From the NCBI RefSeq assembly GCF_003628535.1, contig NZ_RBCI01000013.1:1-64000 (forward strand): 64,000 bases of DNA, given 5' to 3'. The notes under the pieces are model-generated. The model worked only from the letters and a program-made list of their open reading frames with translations, did no database searches and was not told the origin of the DNA. Positions 53,426-61,447 of this stretch are shown here, piece by piece (within the stretch, counting starts at the first letter, position 1; every line of letters starts with the position of its first letter). The DNA comes from Flavisolibacter nicotianae. GTDB lineage: Bacteria; Bacteroidota; Bacteroidia; Chitinophagales; Chitinophagaceae. The position numbers were made by a program, and so were the translations under genes.

Positions 53426-55624
53426 ATGAGAAAGATCTTCTTTTTGCTGCTGCTCACCGGAAGCATGGTGGGAAAGGCACAGCACCAAATGACGATGAAC
53501 GGTCCGGCTGTGCGGGAGCCCTTCCGCACACAGGTGGGAGGCAGGGTGATTTACCATTTGTACGTGACCGATACCACGGTGAACTACACCGGCAAAAAAG
53601 CGCAGGCTGTAGCCATCAATGGCTCCATTCCTGCGCCGCAGTTGGACTTTACCGAAGGTGATACCGCCGAAATTCATGTGCACAATCGCATGCACATGGA
53701 AACCTCCATCCACTGGCATGGCCTCATCTTGCCAAACGAGCAGGATGGTGTTCCCTATCTGACAACCATGGCCATCCAGGCGCACAGTACCTTTGTGTAC
53801 CGTTTCCCGGTTGTGCAAAACGGCACCTACTGGTATCACTCGCATTCGATGCTGCAGGAGCAATCCGGCATGTACGGGGCGTTGATCATTCATAAAAAAG
53901 AAGCCGCCAGGGAAAAAGAATTCACCGTGCTGCTAAGCGACTGGACCAACGAGAAACCCGAACAGGTGGAGCGTTCGCTGCACAACGCCACTGACTGGTA
54001 CGCCATCAAAAAAGGCGCAACGCAGGATTACTGGCAGGCCATCAAAGAAGGAAAGCTGAAAACAAAACTGGGCAACGAGTGGAAGCGCATGCTGGCCATG
54101 GACGTCAGCGATGTGTATTACGACCTCTTTACCATCAACGGCAAGGCACAAGAACAGGTGCCACAGGTGAAAAGGGGAGAAAAGGTGCGGCTGCGGGTGA
54201 TCAACGGGAGTTCGTCCACCTATTTCTGGCTGCGCTTTGCCGGTGGAAAAATTACGGTGATAGCCACGGATGGAAAGGACGTGGAACCCGTGGAAGTAGA
54301 CCGCCTGATCGTAGGCGTTTCCGAAACCTATGACCTGGAACTAACGCTTCCCAGTGAGGGCCGTTATGAATTTATGGCAACCTCCGAAGACCGTACGAAA
54401 AGCACGTCGCTGTGGATGGGTGAAGGCGAAAAACATCACCTGCAACCCCTGCCCAGGCTCAAATATTTTGAAGGCATGAAGATGATGAACGACATGATGA
54501 ACATGAACGGTACCATGAACGACATGGGCATGAACATGAGCCTCCAGCAAATGGACATGAACACGGTAATGTATCCCGAGATTGTCGACAGCAACCAAAG
54601 TCTTACGACCCTGAATTATGCCATGCTCAAAGCGCCGGGAAAAACCACGCTGCCCGAAGGACCGCTGCGGGTGATGCGCTTTGAACTCACCGGCAACATG
54701 AACCGCTACGTGTGGACCATCAACAACAAAACCGTTTCCGAAACCGATAAGATCCTGATCAAAAAAGGCGAAAACTTCCGCATCATCATTAACAACAATT
54801 CCATGATGCGCCATCCCATGCACCTGCACGGGCACTTCTTCCGGGTGCTGAACGGACAGGGTGAAAACGCTCCCTGGAAAACGGTGCTGGATGTGATGCC
54901 AATGGAAACCGACACCATCGAGTTCCATGCCTCCGAAAGCTACGGCGACTGGTATTTTCATTGCCATATCCTCTACCACATGATGGCCGGGATGTGCCGT
55001 ATTTTCAGCTATGTGCCAACCGGTGAACAAACCACGCAATCGGCTTACAAACAGGACCTGCGTAAAGTGTACCACGACGACCGCCGCTTGTATCCCTATG
55101 CGGAAATCGGTCTCGAAAGCAACGGCAGCGATGGCGAGGTGCGGCTTGCCAATACAAGGTGGTCGATTCAAACAGAGTGGCGACTGGGCATGAACAAACA
55201 AAATGGTTATGAAAGCGAAACCCACATCGGTCGCTACCTTGGCCGCAACCAATGGCTTATGCCTTACGTTGGTTTCGACTGGCGGTACCGCAAGCATGCG
55301 CCGGGTGAGAAAGGTGAAGTAGAGAAAAACATATTCGGCCAAACAAATACAAAAGACGAACGAGGTGTGATCTGTTTTGGCGTGCAATACCTGCTACCGA
55401 TGCTGGTAAAGGCGGATGCACGGGTTGACACCGATGGTAAACTGCGCCTGCAACTCGGCCGCGAAGACATGGCCCTGACCAGGCGCCTGCGGTTTAATTT
55501 CATGGTGAATTCAGACAGGGAATATTCCACCGGCTTTCACTACATCCTGACAAAATACATTTCGCTTTCCACGCACTACGACAGCGATATGGGCTGGGGC
55601 GGCGGGTTGAAGTTGACATACTAG
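53426..55624 (+). CDS. Multicopper oxidase with C-terminal CopB-like barrel domain
   Basis: 732 residues. Signal peptide MRKIFFLLLLTGSMVGKAQ. Three cupredoxin domains with all copper-ligand motifs: IHWHGLILPNEQDG, WYHSHSMLQEQSG, RHPMHLHGHFF and HCHILYHMMAGM. A Met-rich stretch of about 40 residues (near residues 350-390, with repeats such as MNDMMNMNG) resembles the Cu-binding loop of CueO/CopA-type oxidases. After about residue 545 comes a non-cupredoxin domain of about 190 residues with alternating beta-strand pattern (YPYAEIGLES, NQWLMPYVGFDWRY, ISLSTHYDSDMGWGGG), ending in an aromatic residue. It looks like an outer-membrane barrel domain of CopB type. The enzyme would oxidise Cu(I) in the periplasm; the barrel would anchor it in the outer membrane (inference). 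Confidence 0.9.
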   Translation: MRKIFFLLLLTGSMVGKAQHQMTMNGPAVREPFRTQVGGRVIYHLYVTDTTVNYTGKKAQAVAINGSIPAPQLDFTEGDTAEIHVHNRMHMETSIHWHGLILPNEQDGVPYLTTMAIQAHSTFVYRFPVVQNGTYWYHSHSMLQEQSGMYGALIIHKKEAAREKEFTVLLSDWTNEKPEQVERSLHNATDWYAIKKGATQDYWQAIKEGKLKTKLGNEWKRMLAMDVSDVYYDLFTINGKAQEQVPQVKRGEKVRLRVINGSSSTYFWLRFAGGKITVIATDGKDVEPVEVDRLIVGVSETYDLELTLPSEGRYEFMATSEDRTKSTSLWMGEGEKHHLQPLPRLKYFEGMKMMNDMMNMNGTMNDMGMNMSLQQMDMNTVMYPEIVDSNQSLTTLNYAMLKAPGKTTLPEGPLRVMRFELTGNMNRYVWTINNKTVSETDKILIKKGENFRIIINNNSMMRHPMHLHGHFFRVLNGQGENAPWKTVLDVMPMETDTIEFHASESYGDWYFHCHILYHMMAGMCRIFSYVPTGEQTTQSAYKQDLRKVYHDDRRLYPYAEIGLESNGSDGEVRLANTRWSIQTEWRLGMNKQNGYESETHIGRYLGRNQWLMPYVGFDWRYRKHAPGEKGEVEKNIFGQTNTKDERGVICFGVQYLLPMLVKADARVDTDGKLRLQLGREDMALTRRLRFNFMVNSDREYSTGFHYILTKYISLSTHYDSDMGWGGGLKLTY

Positions 55625-55652
55625 CTTCCTTCGAGGAACCAGGGAACAAGCC

Positions 55653-55837
55653 ATGAACGGGCATCTGAAAAAAGACAGGTTCCAATTCGACAACTTGCTG
55701 GAAACCGTACGGCAACAAAGCGTGAATGTTTTGCAATCGCTGCCCGAACGATCAACCACTTCTTCGAAACGGGTCGGCGAGGCGGCACTGCTGCAGGATA
55801 CAGGCATGGGCGCTGAAGATGCCCTTCGGTTATTGCC
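55653..55837 (+). pseudogene. 5' fragment of a PLP-dependent decarboxylase-like gene
   Basis: The frame from ATG 55653 reads MNGHLKKDRFQFDNLLETVR and continues to TGMGAEDALRL. This resembles the N-terminus of the pyridoxal-dependent decarboxylase / aspartate aminotransferase-like family (GxGAExALxLF motif). The similarity stops at about 55833, and within a few codons the sequence changes to a GH127 fragment in another frame. Assignment by motif memory only. Confidence 0.45.
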
Positions 55838-56383
55838 ATGCAGATGTGCATTCCAGGCTGGCTGAACCAGCCGGTGCCGGGAAACATATACCGCTATTCC
55901 GATGGTAAGGAACTGAATCCGGCGATCGCCGTCAACGAGTAGACTATTGCCTATTCCGTAAAAGGCGGCTGCGCCGTAATAGACCAGACCTGGAAAAAAG
56001 GGGATGTGATCAGCATTGAATTTCCCATGGAAGTGCGCCAGGTAGTGAGCCGGCCGGAGTCAAGCAAAACATTGGTCGCGTTGCCCTGCAATATGGCCCG
56101 TTGGTATATTGCGTGGAAGGAAAAGACAACGGCGACAATGCCTGGAATTTTGTGGTGCCGGAAAAAAAAGGCCTATGCAACCAGTTTTCAACCGGCCTTA
56201 TTGAGAGGTGTCAACACGATCACCTTCGACGCCAACGTTGCACAGGTAGGTGCCGATGGAAAAACCATTTAAACAGGGTCAAAAAAAATGGCGGCCATTC
56301 CCTACTATTCCTGGAACAACCGGGGCGCTGGCGCCATGCAGGTCTGGCTGCCAACAGCCATTAAAACAGTGATAGTGAACTGA
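55838..56383 (+). pseudogene. 3' fragment of a GH127-like gene (beta-L-arabinofuranosidase family)
   Basis: Reading through two frameshifts and two stops gives a coherent GH127 C-terminus: IPGWLNQPVPGNIYRYSDGK, TAG at 55940-55942, then GDVISIEFPMEVRQVVSRPE, a frameshift near 56070, VALQYGPLVYCVEGKDNGDN, a frameshift in the A8 run at about 56160. After it come VNTITFDANVAQVGADGKT, TAA at 56270-56272, and IPYYSWNNRGAGAMQVWLP to the end. These are family hallmarks (RVALQYGPLVYC, IPYYxWNNR). The catalytic N-terminal part is gone, so the gene is dead. Confidence 0.82.
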
Positions 56384-57399
56384 CGGAAGGCATTCCTTTA
56401 CGCAGAGGACCCTCGTTTCCTGCCTGTTTTTTCAAAAGCCTGTCTGTGCGCCAGTCCGCCGGACAGGCTTTTTTGCGGCCTGCCACAGGCCGCGGATTGG
56501 GCGGAAACAGCATCGCATCAATAGGGTGTAGGGTGGTAGCTTTTAAAAGCCGGTTACCGTCTTTCCGGATTTTTGCAGGTGACCTTGTGCACTGGATTTG
56601 CGGCGAGAATCTGGGGATAAAGAAAGACGATTCCATTAACGACAAACGACTGCCACGGTAACCTGTACACGAGGTTCTTTCACGAATGGTAAATGGCCAT
56701 CCTCTTCCTTCGCTAAACGTCCACCCCGGAGCGCAACTGGAATTGAAAGGTTGTACCAAAGCCGCCAAGAAGTCAATCGCTGTGTAGATTCGTAAGCCTT
56801 TCCAAACCGATCTCCCCACTATAGGGTGAAGTAGCATCAGTTACGGATAGAAGGTGAAAAGAAAACGAAATAAGCACGGTGAAGTTGGTTTGAAGGATAG
56901 GCGCAAGCTCTGGATAGAAACGATCATTGCTACCCGAAAGTTTGCCGGCTCTGATTTTGAATCCGAATTCCTTTGTAAAAGCAATCAAGCACAAAAAGAG
57001 CAGCCGATTTCTATGGGCGTGCAAAATTTTGGTGACACGAATTTTTGGAAGATTTCGAATTTAAGAATAGTTTTAAGGAGCATTACATATCCTTCCTATC
57101 AATTTCCTTTTTGCCGTTCTCGAAACCAAAACTTAACCCTAACCCCTTTAAATTGTAACGACCATGCCTGCTGAAACAAAAAGTTTCTACCTCGGATCGA
57201 TGCCAGGATTCTCTGCAGACAAAACCTGTAGCCTGATCTCCTGTAGCCCGTAGGATGTGTCTTTTAGTTGCACGCCTTCTTTCAACAACAAACAACAATC
57301 CATTACTTCACTGGCAATTGCCTTATTTGCCCGGTCATAAAAAAAACATTGGGCACGTCTGCCAAAACGATTCTCATCACCTTTAAATACATACTTGTC
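56384..57399. other. Long intergenic region upstream of the FG-GAP protein
   Basis: About 1 kb. Holds two hairpins (56434-56493) and, beyond 56800, AT-richer sequence that probably includes the promoter of the next gene. A frame at 56854-57174 has no recognisable similarity and no good start context, and I do not call it. TAGTTTTA near 57067 is a one-mismatch -7 box without a -33 partner. Confidence 0.5.
56434..56493. terminator. Terminator-like hairpin and an adjoining palindrome
   Basis: AAAAGCCTGTC (56434-56444) pairs with GACAGGCTTTT (56462-56472) across a 17-nt loop. It is followed by TT and then GCGGCCTG-cca-CAGGCCGC (56475-56493), a perfect 8-bp hairpin. The first can end transcripts from the GH127 remnant side. 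Confidence 0.65.
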
Positions 57400-59913
57400 G
57401 TGAAAACCTTCCGCAACTTTTTTCTTTTTGCCGCTTCGCTGGCACTATTCTCATTTGTCGCAACCAGCACTTCACATGCACAAGCGCCGGTCATAACATC
57501 AATTTCGCCTGGCAGTGGACCAATTGGAACCCTGGTGGTGATCGCAGGTGCCGGATTTAATGCAAATCCAAACGGCAACGCGGTTTACTTTGGCACCGCA
57601 AGGGCAACTGTACTTTCGGCGACATCGTCAACGCTTACAGTGACGGTTCCTTCAGGAGCAACATATGAGCCTGTAACCGTGACAACACAAAATTTGACCG
57701 CTTTTTCTGCACAACCTTTTTCTGTTACAGCTGCAGCACCTTACAACGGAATCACGGATGCTTCGTTTTCAGGTACCACAAATTTTCCGGCTGGCATGTA
57801 TCCTTATTTTGTCACAAGCGGTGATTTGGATGGAGACAATAAAATGGACTTGGTGGTACTGAGCATTAATGATAATACGATGTCCTTGTATAGAAATATA
57901 GGCAGTCCGGGATCGTTGGCCTTTGCACAGCCAGTCATTTATCCGGCAGGAGCAACGCCATTCCACGCGGCTTTAGGCGATATGGACGGGGATGGAAAAT
58001 TAGACATTGTGATTGGTAGCTACGGGAATAGCCGGATAATCATTTACAAAAATGAGGGATCGCCGGGGATAATTGCCATGACCAATGCAAAAGATTTTGC
58101 CACCGGTCCTAACCCGCATGGCATTGTCATCGCTGACTTCGACGGTGACGGCAGAGCGGATATTGGAACAGCCAATCAAAACGGAAACACCGCATCCGTC
58201 TTTCGAAACCTCAGCACAACAGGCAATATCAACATTGCTTCTCAAAAAGATTTCCCGGTCGGATACTGGCCGCAACGGTTGTCAGCCGGCGATTATGACG
58301 GAGATGGGAAACCGGATCTGGCTGTACCCAACTACAACAGCGGTTTGCTCTCAGTTTTAAGAAATACGGGTTCACAGGGAATGGTTTCTTTCGCTTCTAA
58401 AATTGATTTTTCGGCTGGTGGTACACCATTTCACGCCAGCACAGGCGATCTTGATGGCGATGGTAAAGACGATATAGTAGTGTCCAATGTCGGGTCAAAT
58501 AATATAAGAATCCTTAAAAACAACAGCACGGCTGGCAAAATTGATTTTTCTGAATACTACGATTTATATGCAGGGAATACCCCCGTATTTTCAACCTTGG
58601 GTGATTTAGACGGCGACGGCAAAATAGATATAATTGTCGCAAACTTTGGAGCCAACACGCTTTCTTTATTTCGGAACATTGGCAGTAAGGGGATCATAGC
58701 GTTCGACGCCAAAAGAGATTTCAAAACAGGCACCTCGCCAAGGGCTGCATCTATCGCAGACCTTACCGGCGATGGACAACCGGATATATCGTTCATTAGC
58801 AGCAATTCCAATACCTTATCTGTTCTTGCCAACAACATGAGAGAGGTTCCATTGATTCAGTCCTTCAATCCCGCAGCAGCGGAATCGAACACGCTGGTAA
58901 CGATAAACGGAAGTGGATTGACAGGCACAACGGCAGTCTTTCTGGGAGGTGTCCCGGTGAAAAACTTTACAGCTTCCGCCATCTCAATCCAGGCAATTGT
59001 AGGAGACGGCGCTACGGGTGATGTTGTCGTCACCACGTCAAAAGGATCTGCTGTTGCCCCAGGGTTTACCTTCCTGAAATTTGGGCAACCCACGTTCCGC
59101 AACGACCAAACCATCGTGCTGGATGCCTCTTGTGGCATGAACGATGGCAATATCAGCATCATTCCCCTCACGGGTACAGCGCCGTTTCTATACTCTATCA
59201 ATGGAGGAGCAGATTATGTAGAAGGTCCCGCAATCGGCTACACGTTTACGGGCCTCTCTGCCGGCATCTATCAGCTTCGGTTGAAAGATGCAAGTGGGAC
59301 TGAATCGGTGTTGGTATCGCGGGAAATAAAAAAGGTGTTTGGGCAACCCACGTTCCGCAACGACCAAACCATCGTGCTGGATGCCTCTTGTGGCATGAAC
59401 GATGGCAATATCAGTATCATTCCCACCTGTGGCACACCTCCCTTTCTGTACTCCATCAATGCCGGCTTGTCCTATGTCTCAGGCCCGGATGCAGGCTTCA
59501 CATTTCAGAGCCTTGCGCCTGGCCGGTATCAACTGCGTTTGAAAGATGCCATGGGCAACGAATCGGCCATCGTTGAAAGAGAAATAAGAGCGGATGTGTA
59601 TGGCAATTGTGACAAAGAAGCTTTGACGTTCAGTACAGCCTTCCAGACTTCTCCAAATAGTAAAGCTGTCGAACTGGTTGTCTTTCCCAACCCGAGCCAC
59701 GGCAAGTTCCGCCTACAGTTGAACCGTTTTGCTTCTCCGGAAGCACGTGTGCAGGTACTAGATAGCCATGGCGCCTTATTGCAAAACAGGATCGTAAATG
59801 CTACCGAAACAAACGGAGTAGAGATAGACCTAACAAGAAAAGCAAAAGGGCTTTACATCATTAGAGTAAGTAGTGAAAAAGGCGTCAAGGTGGCCAAAGT
59901 GCTCGTGCAGTAA
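57400..59913 (+). CDS. T9SS-secreted FG-GAP/VCBS and IPT/TIG repeat protein
   Basis: 837 residues from GTG 57400, chosen because it gives a clean signal peptide (MKTFRNFFLFAASLALFSFV, cleavage after about TSTSHAQ); a longer in-frame version from 57268 would hide it. An IPT/TIG domain (ITSISPGSGPIGTLVVIAG) is followed by seven FG-GAP repeats, each with a calcium-binding DxDGDxxxD-type site (GDLDGDNKMDLVV, GDMDGDGKLDIVI, ADFDGDGRADIG and so on). A second IPT domain and two near-identical SprB-like units follow, the latter starting FGQPTFRND. A T9SS sorting domain starts VELVVFPNPSHGKF and ends KVAKVLVQ. It is probably a cell-surface adhesin or a glycan-binding protein. Confidence 0.93.
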   Translation: MKTFRNFFLFAASLALFSFVATSTSHAQAPVITSISPGSGPIGTLVVIAGAGFNANPNGNAVYFGTARATVLSATSSTLTVTVPSGATYEPVTVTTQNLTAFSAQPFSVTAAAPYNGITDASFSGTTNFPAGMYPYFVTSGDLDGDNKMDLVVLSINDNTMSLYRNIGSPGSLAFAQPVIYPAGATPFHAALGDMDGDGKLDIVIGSYGNSRIIIYKNEGSPGIIAMTNAKDFATGPNPHGIVIADFDGDGRADIGTANQNGNTASVFRNLSTTGNINIASQKDFPVGYWPQRLSAGDYDGDGKPDLAVPNYNSGLLSVLRNTGSQGMVSFASKIDFSAGGTPFHASTGDLDGDGKDDIVVSNVGSNNIRILKNNSTAGKIDFSEYYDLYAGNTPVFSTLGDLDGDGKIDIIVANFGANTLSLFRNIGSKGIIAFDAKRDFKTGTSPRAASIADLTGDGQPDISFISSNSNTLSVLANNMREVPLIQSFNPAAAESNTLVTINGSGLTGTTAVFLGGVPVKNFTASAISIQAIVGDGATGDVVVTTSKGSAVAPGFTFLKFGQPTFRNDQTIVLDASCGMNDGNISIIPLTGTAPFLYSINGGADYVEGPAIGYTFTGLSAGIYQLRLKDASGTESVLVSREIKKVFGQPTFRNDQTIVLDASCGMNDGNISIIPTCGTPPFLYSINAGLSYVSGPDAGFTFQSLAPGRYQLRLKDAMGNESAIVEREIRADVYGNCDKEALTFSTAFQTSPNSKAVELVVFPNPSHGKFRLQLNRFASPEARVQVLDSHGALLQNRIVNATETNGVEIDLTRKAKGLYIIRVSSEKGVKVAKVLVQ
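59080..59424 (+). repeat. 258-bp tandem duplication inside the FG-GAP gene
   Basis: Bases 59080-59166 recur at 59338-59424 with one mismatch in 87 bp, an offset of 258 bp (86 codons, in frame). The following parts of the two units have diverged, so only the 5' third stays nearly identical. This suggests a recent gene conversion or selection on that part. Confidence 0.85.
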
Positions 59914-59937
59914 CAGGTTCCCCGTTGCAACATCCCA

Positions 59938-59970
59938 AAGACCTCTCAGCAAGGGGAGGTCTTCTTTTTT
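59938..59970 (+). terminator. Terminator of the FG-GAP gene
   Basis: AAGACCTC (59938-59945) pairs with GAGGTCTT (59956-59963) and is followed by CTTTTTT. It starts 24 bp after the stop codon. Confidence 0.88.
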
Positions 59971-60570
59971 GCCTGTGCCGCTATACAAATCTTTGGTTAA
60001 ACACCTGTGTTCATTTCTTTTCTTCCCCTCTGCAGGGCATTTAAGAGATGATCTCTTTCTCTGCCTTTAGAAGAAAACACTTTTCAATTCATAGAATGCC
60101 TGTTTCATTTCGGTTATCAGGATTTGCCATTAGAACAACGCCTTGCTGGAATGGCATTTTCCGGTTGTCGGTTGCGCATGACAAATTCAGATTAAAACTG
60201 CATGACGCTTCATCTTCAAAACTGCCAGCTATCTGGTGCTGCGCTCGGAAAACTGGAAACAGCCTGCAAAATGCTTGGTAAGCAAGGCAGAAACCCAAAC
60301 CTTCCTGCCGTCCACCCAGGCTTCGCAGCTGGCCCTTACCAGGCCTTTGTGGCGGGATCCGCGGAAGGATCATTTTGTTCGCGCAGGACTCGGTAACTTT
60401 GTGTTGGTAACAACCTTCCCTTTCGAAAGAGCGACCTTTTGATCTCCTTTTTTCCGGTGCCCGACCCGATCCGGAACAGTATAAAAGCACAGCACAGACC
60501 GCCCGATGTTCTGCACCAATGGATGAACACCATCCGGTTATGCTCATTTTATCACGAAAAATCACCGCTT
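59971..60570. other. Intergenic region upstream of the carbonic anhydrase
   Basis: 600 bp with no supported gene. Overlapping frames on both strands have the look of random open frames: no conserved start, no signal and no family motif. The in-frame upstream extension of the carbonic anhydrase (to 60439) is poorly conserved in appearance and is not used. Confidence 0.5.
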
Positions 60571-61227
60571 ATGTCTGCAACAAATGAACCCCTGCAAAAA
60601 GAAAACAGCGCTGCTGTAAAGGAAGTCCTTGCCGCCAACGCCTCTTATGCCGCTTCCTTTGGCGTGAAGGGGACCCTGGCTTTACCGCCAGCCCGCCGCT
60701 TTGCCATTTTAACCTGCATGGATGCACGGCTCGACCCCGCGAAATTTGCCGGCCTCTCCGAGGGCGATGCCCACGTGGTTCGCAACGCCGGCGGAAGGGC
60801 CAGCGACGATGCGATCCGCTCCCTGGTCATTTCTCATAAACTTCTGGGAACAAGGGAATGGTTTGTGATCCATCACACCGACTGCGGGATGCAGCTGTTT
60901 ACCGACGACATCATGCGCAACCTCCTGTCCCGGAGTTTGAAAACAGCCCAAATTGATGAAAACGGGTGGCGCAATACCGAAGAAACCGGCGGCTCGCAGG
61001 AGGCAAGGTTCATCGCCTTTCTGCCTTTTGCCAGTCTCGAAGAAAGTGTAGTGGAGGATGTCCTGCGCATCCGCAACCATCCCCTGGTATCGCCGGAAAT
61101 CCCTGTATACGGCTATATCTATGATGTCAAAACCGGAAGGTTGCAGGAAGTGGCCAGGGCAACCGAAGCCGGAAAAGCCCGCATCGGGCAGGCAGTAACT
61201 GTTGCGGAAAGCAGTGTAGCATCCTAG
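60571..61227 (+). CDS. Beta-class carbonic anhydrase
   Basis: 218 residues from ATG 60571. Zinc ligands Cys49 (in LTCMDARLD), His102 and Cys105 (in IHHTDCGM), with the catalytic Asp51-Arg53 dyad. It interconverts CO2 and bicarbonate in the cytoplasm. The length and the order of motifs match the short beta-CA clade. There are no obvious partner genes; it stands alone between two intergenic stretches. Confidence 0.93.
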   Translation: MSATNEPLQKENSAAVKEVLAANASYAASFGVKGTLALPPARRFAILTCMDARLDPAKFAGLSEGDAHVVRNAGGRASDDAIRSLVISHKLLGTREWFVIHHTDCGMQLFTDDIMRNLLSRSLKTAQIDENGWRNTEETGGSQEARFIAFLPFASLEESVVEDVLRIRNHPLVSPEIPVYGYIYDVKTGRLQEVARATEAGKARIGQAVTVAESSVAS

Positions 61228-61447
61228 CCTTTGCTCCGGGCAATCATCCACGGTTCCAAACGGGGGGCGACGGAGGATTCGCCGGCCCGGATGCCCGCCG
61301 CCGGCGGTTGAAAAGCAGTTGAAACCACCGTCCGGATTCACCTGCCGGCGCCTTGCATCGCCACCGGTAAAAGGAGAAATACAGGGCAAAGAGGGAGAGT
61401 TCACCGGGTTTGGCAGACAATGACGAATGGGATAAACAGGCCTGACC

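Noticed and set aside
53000-53893. Minus-strand open frame (about 329 codons) over the DUF3347 and oxidase genes
   Set aside because: Runs through two genes with signal peptides and conserved motifs on the plus strand; its own translation shows no family features.
54341-55387. Minus-strand open frame (348 codons) opposite the multicopper oxidase
   Set aside because: His/Val-rich antisense translation of the copper-ligand region; a shadow.
56854-57174. Plus-strand open frame of 106 codons before the FG-GAP gene
   Set aside because: No start context, no recognisable motif, and AT-rich promoter-like DNA; probably random.
57268-57399. N-terminal extension of the FG-GAP protein
   Set aside because: Would place 44 residues in front of a well-formed signal peptide; the GTG at 57400 is preferred.
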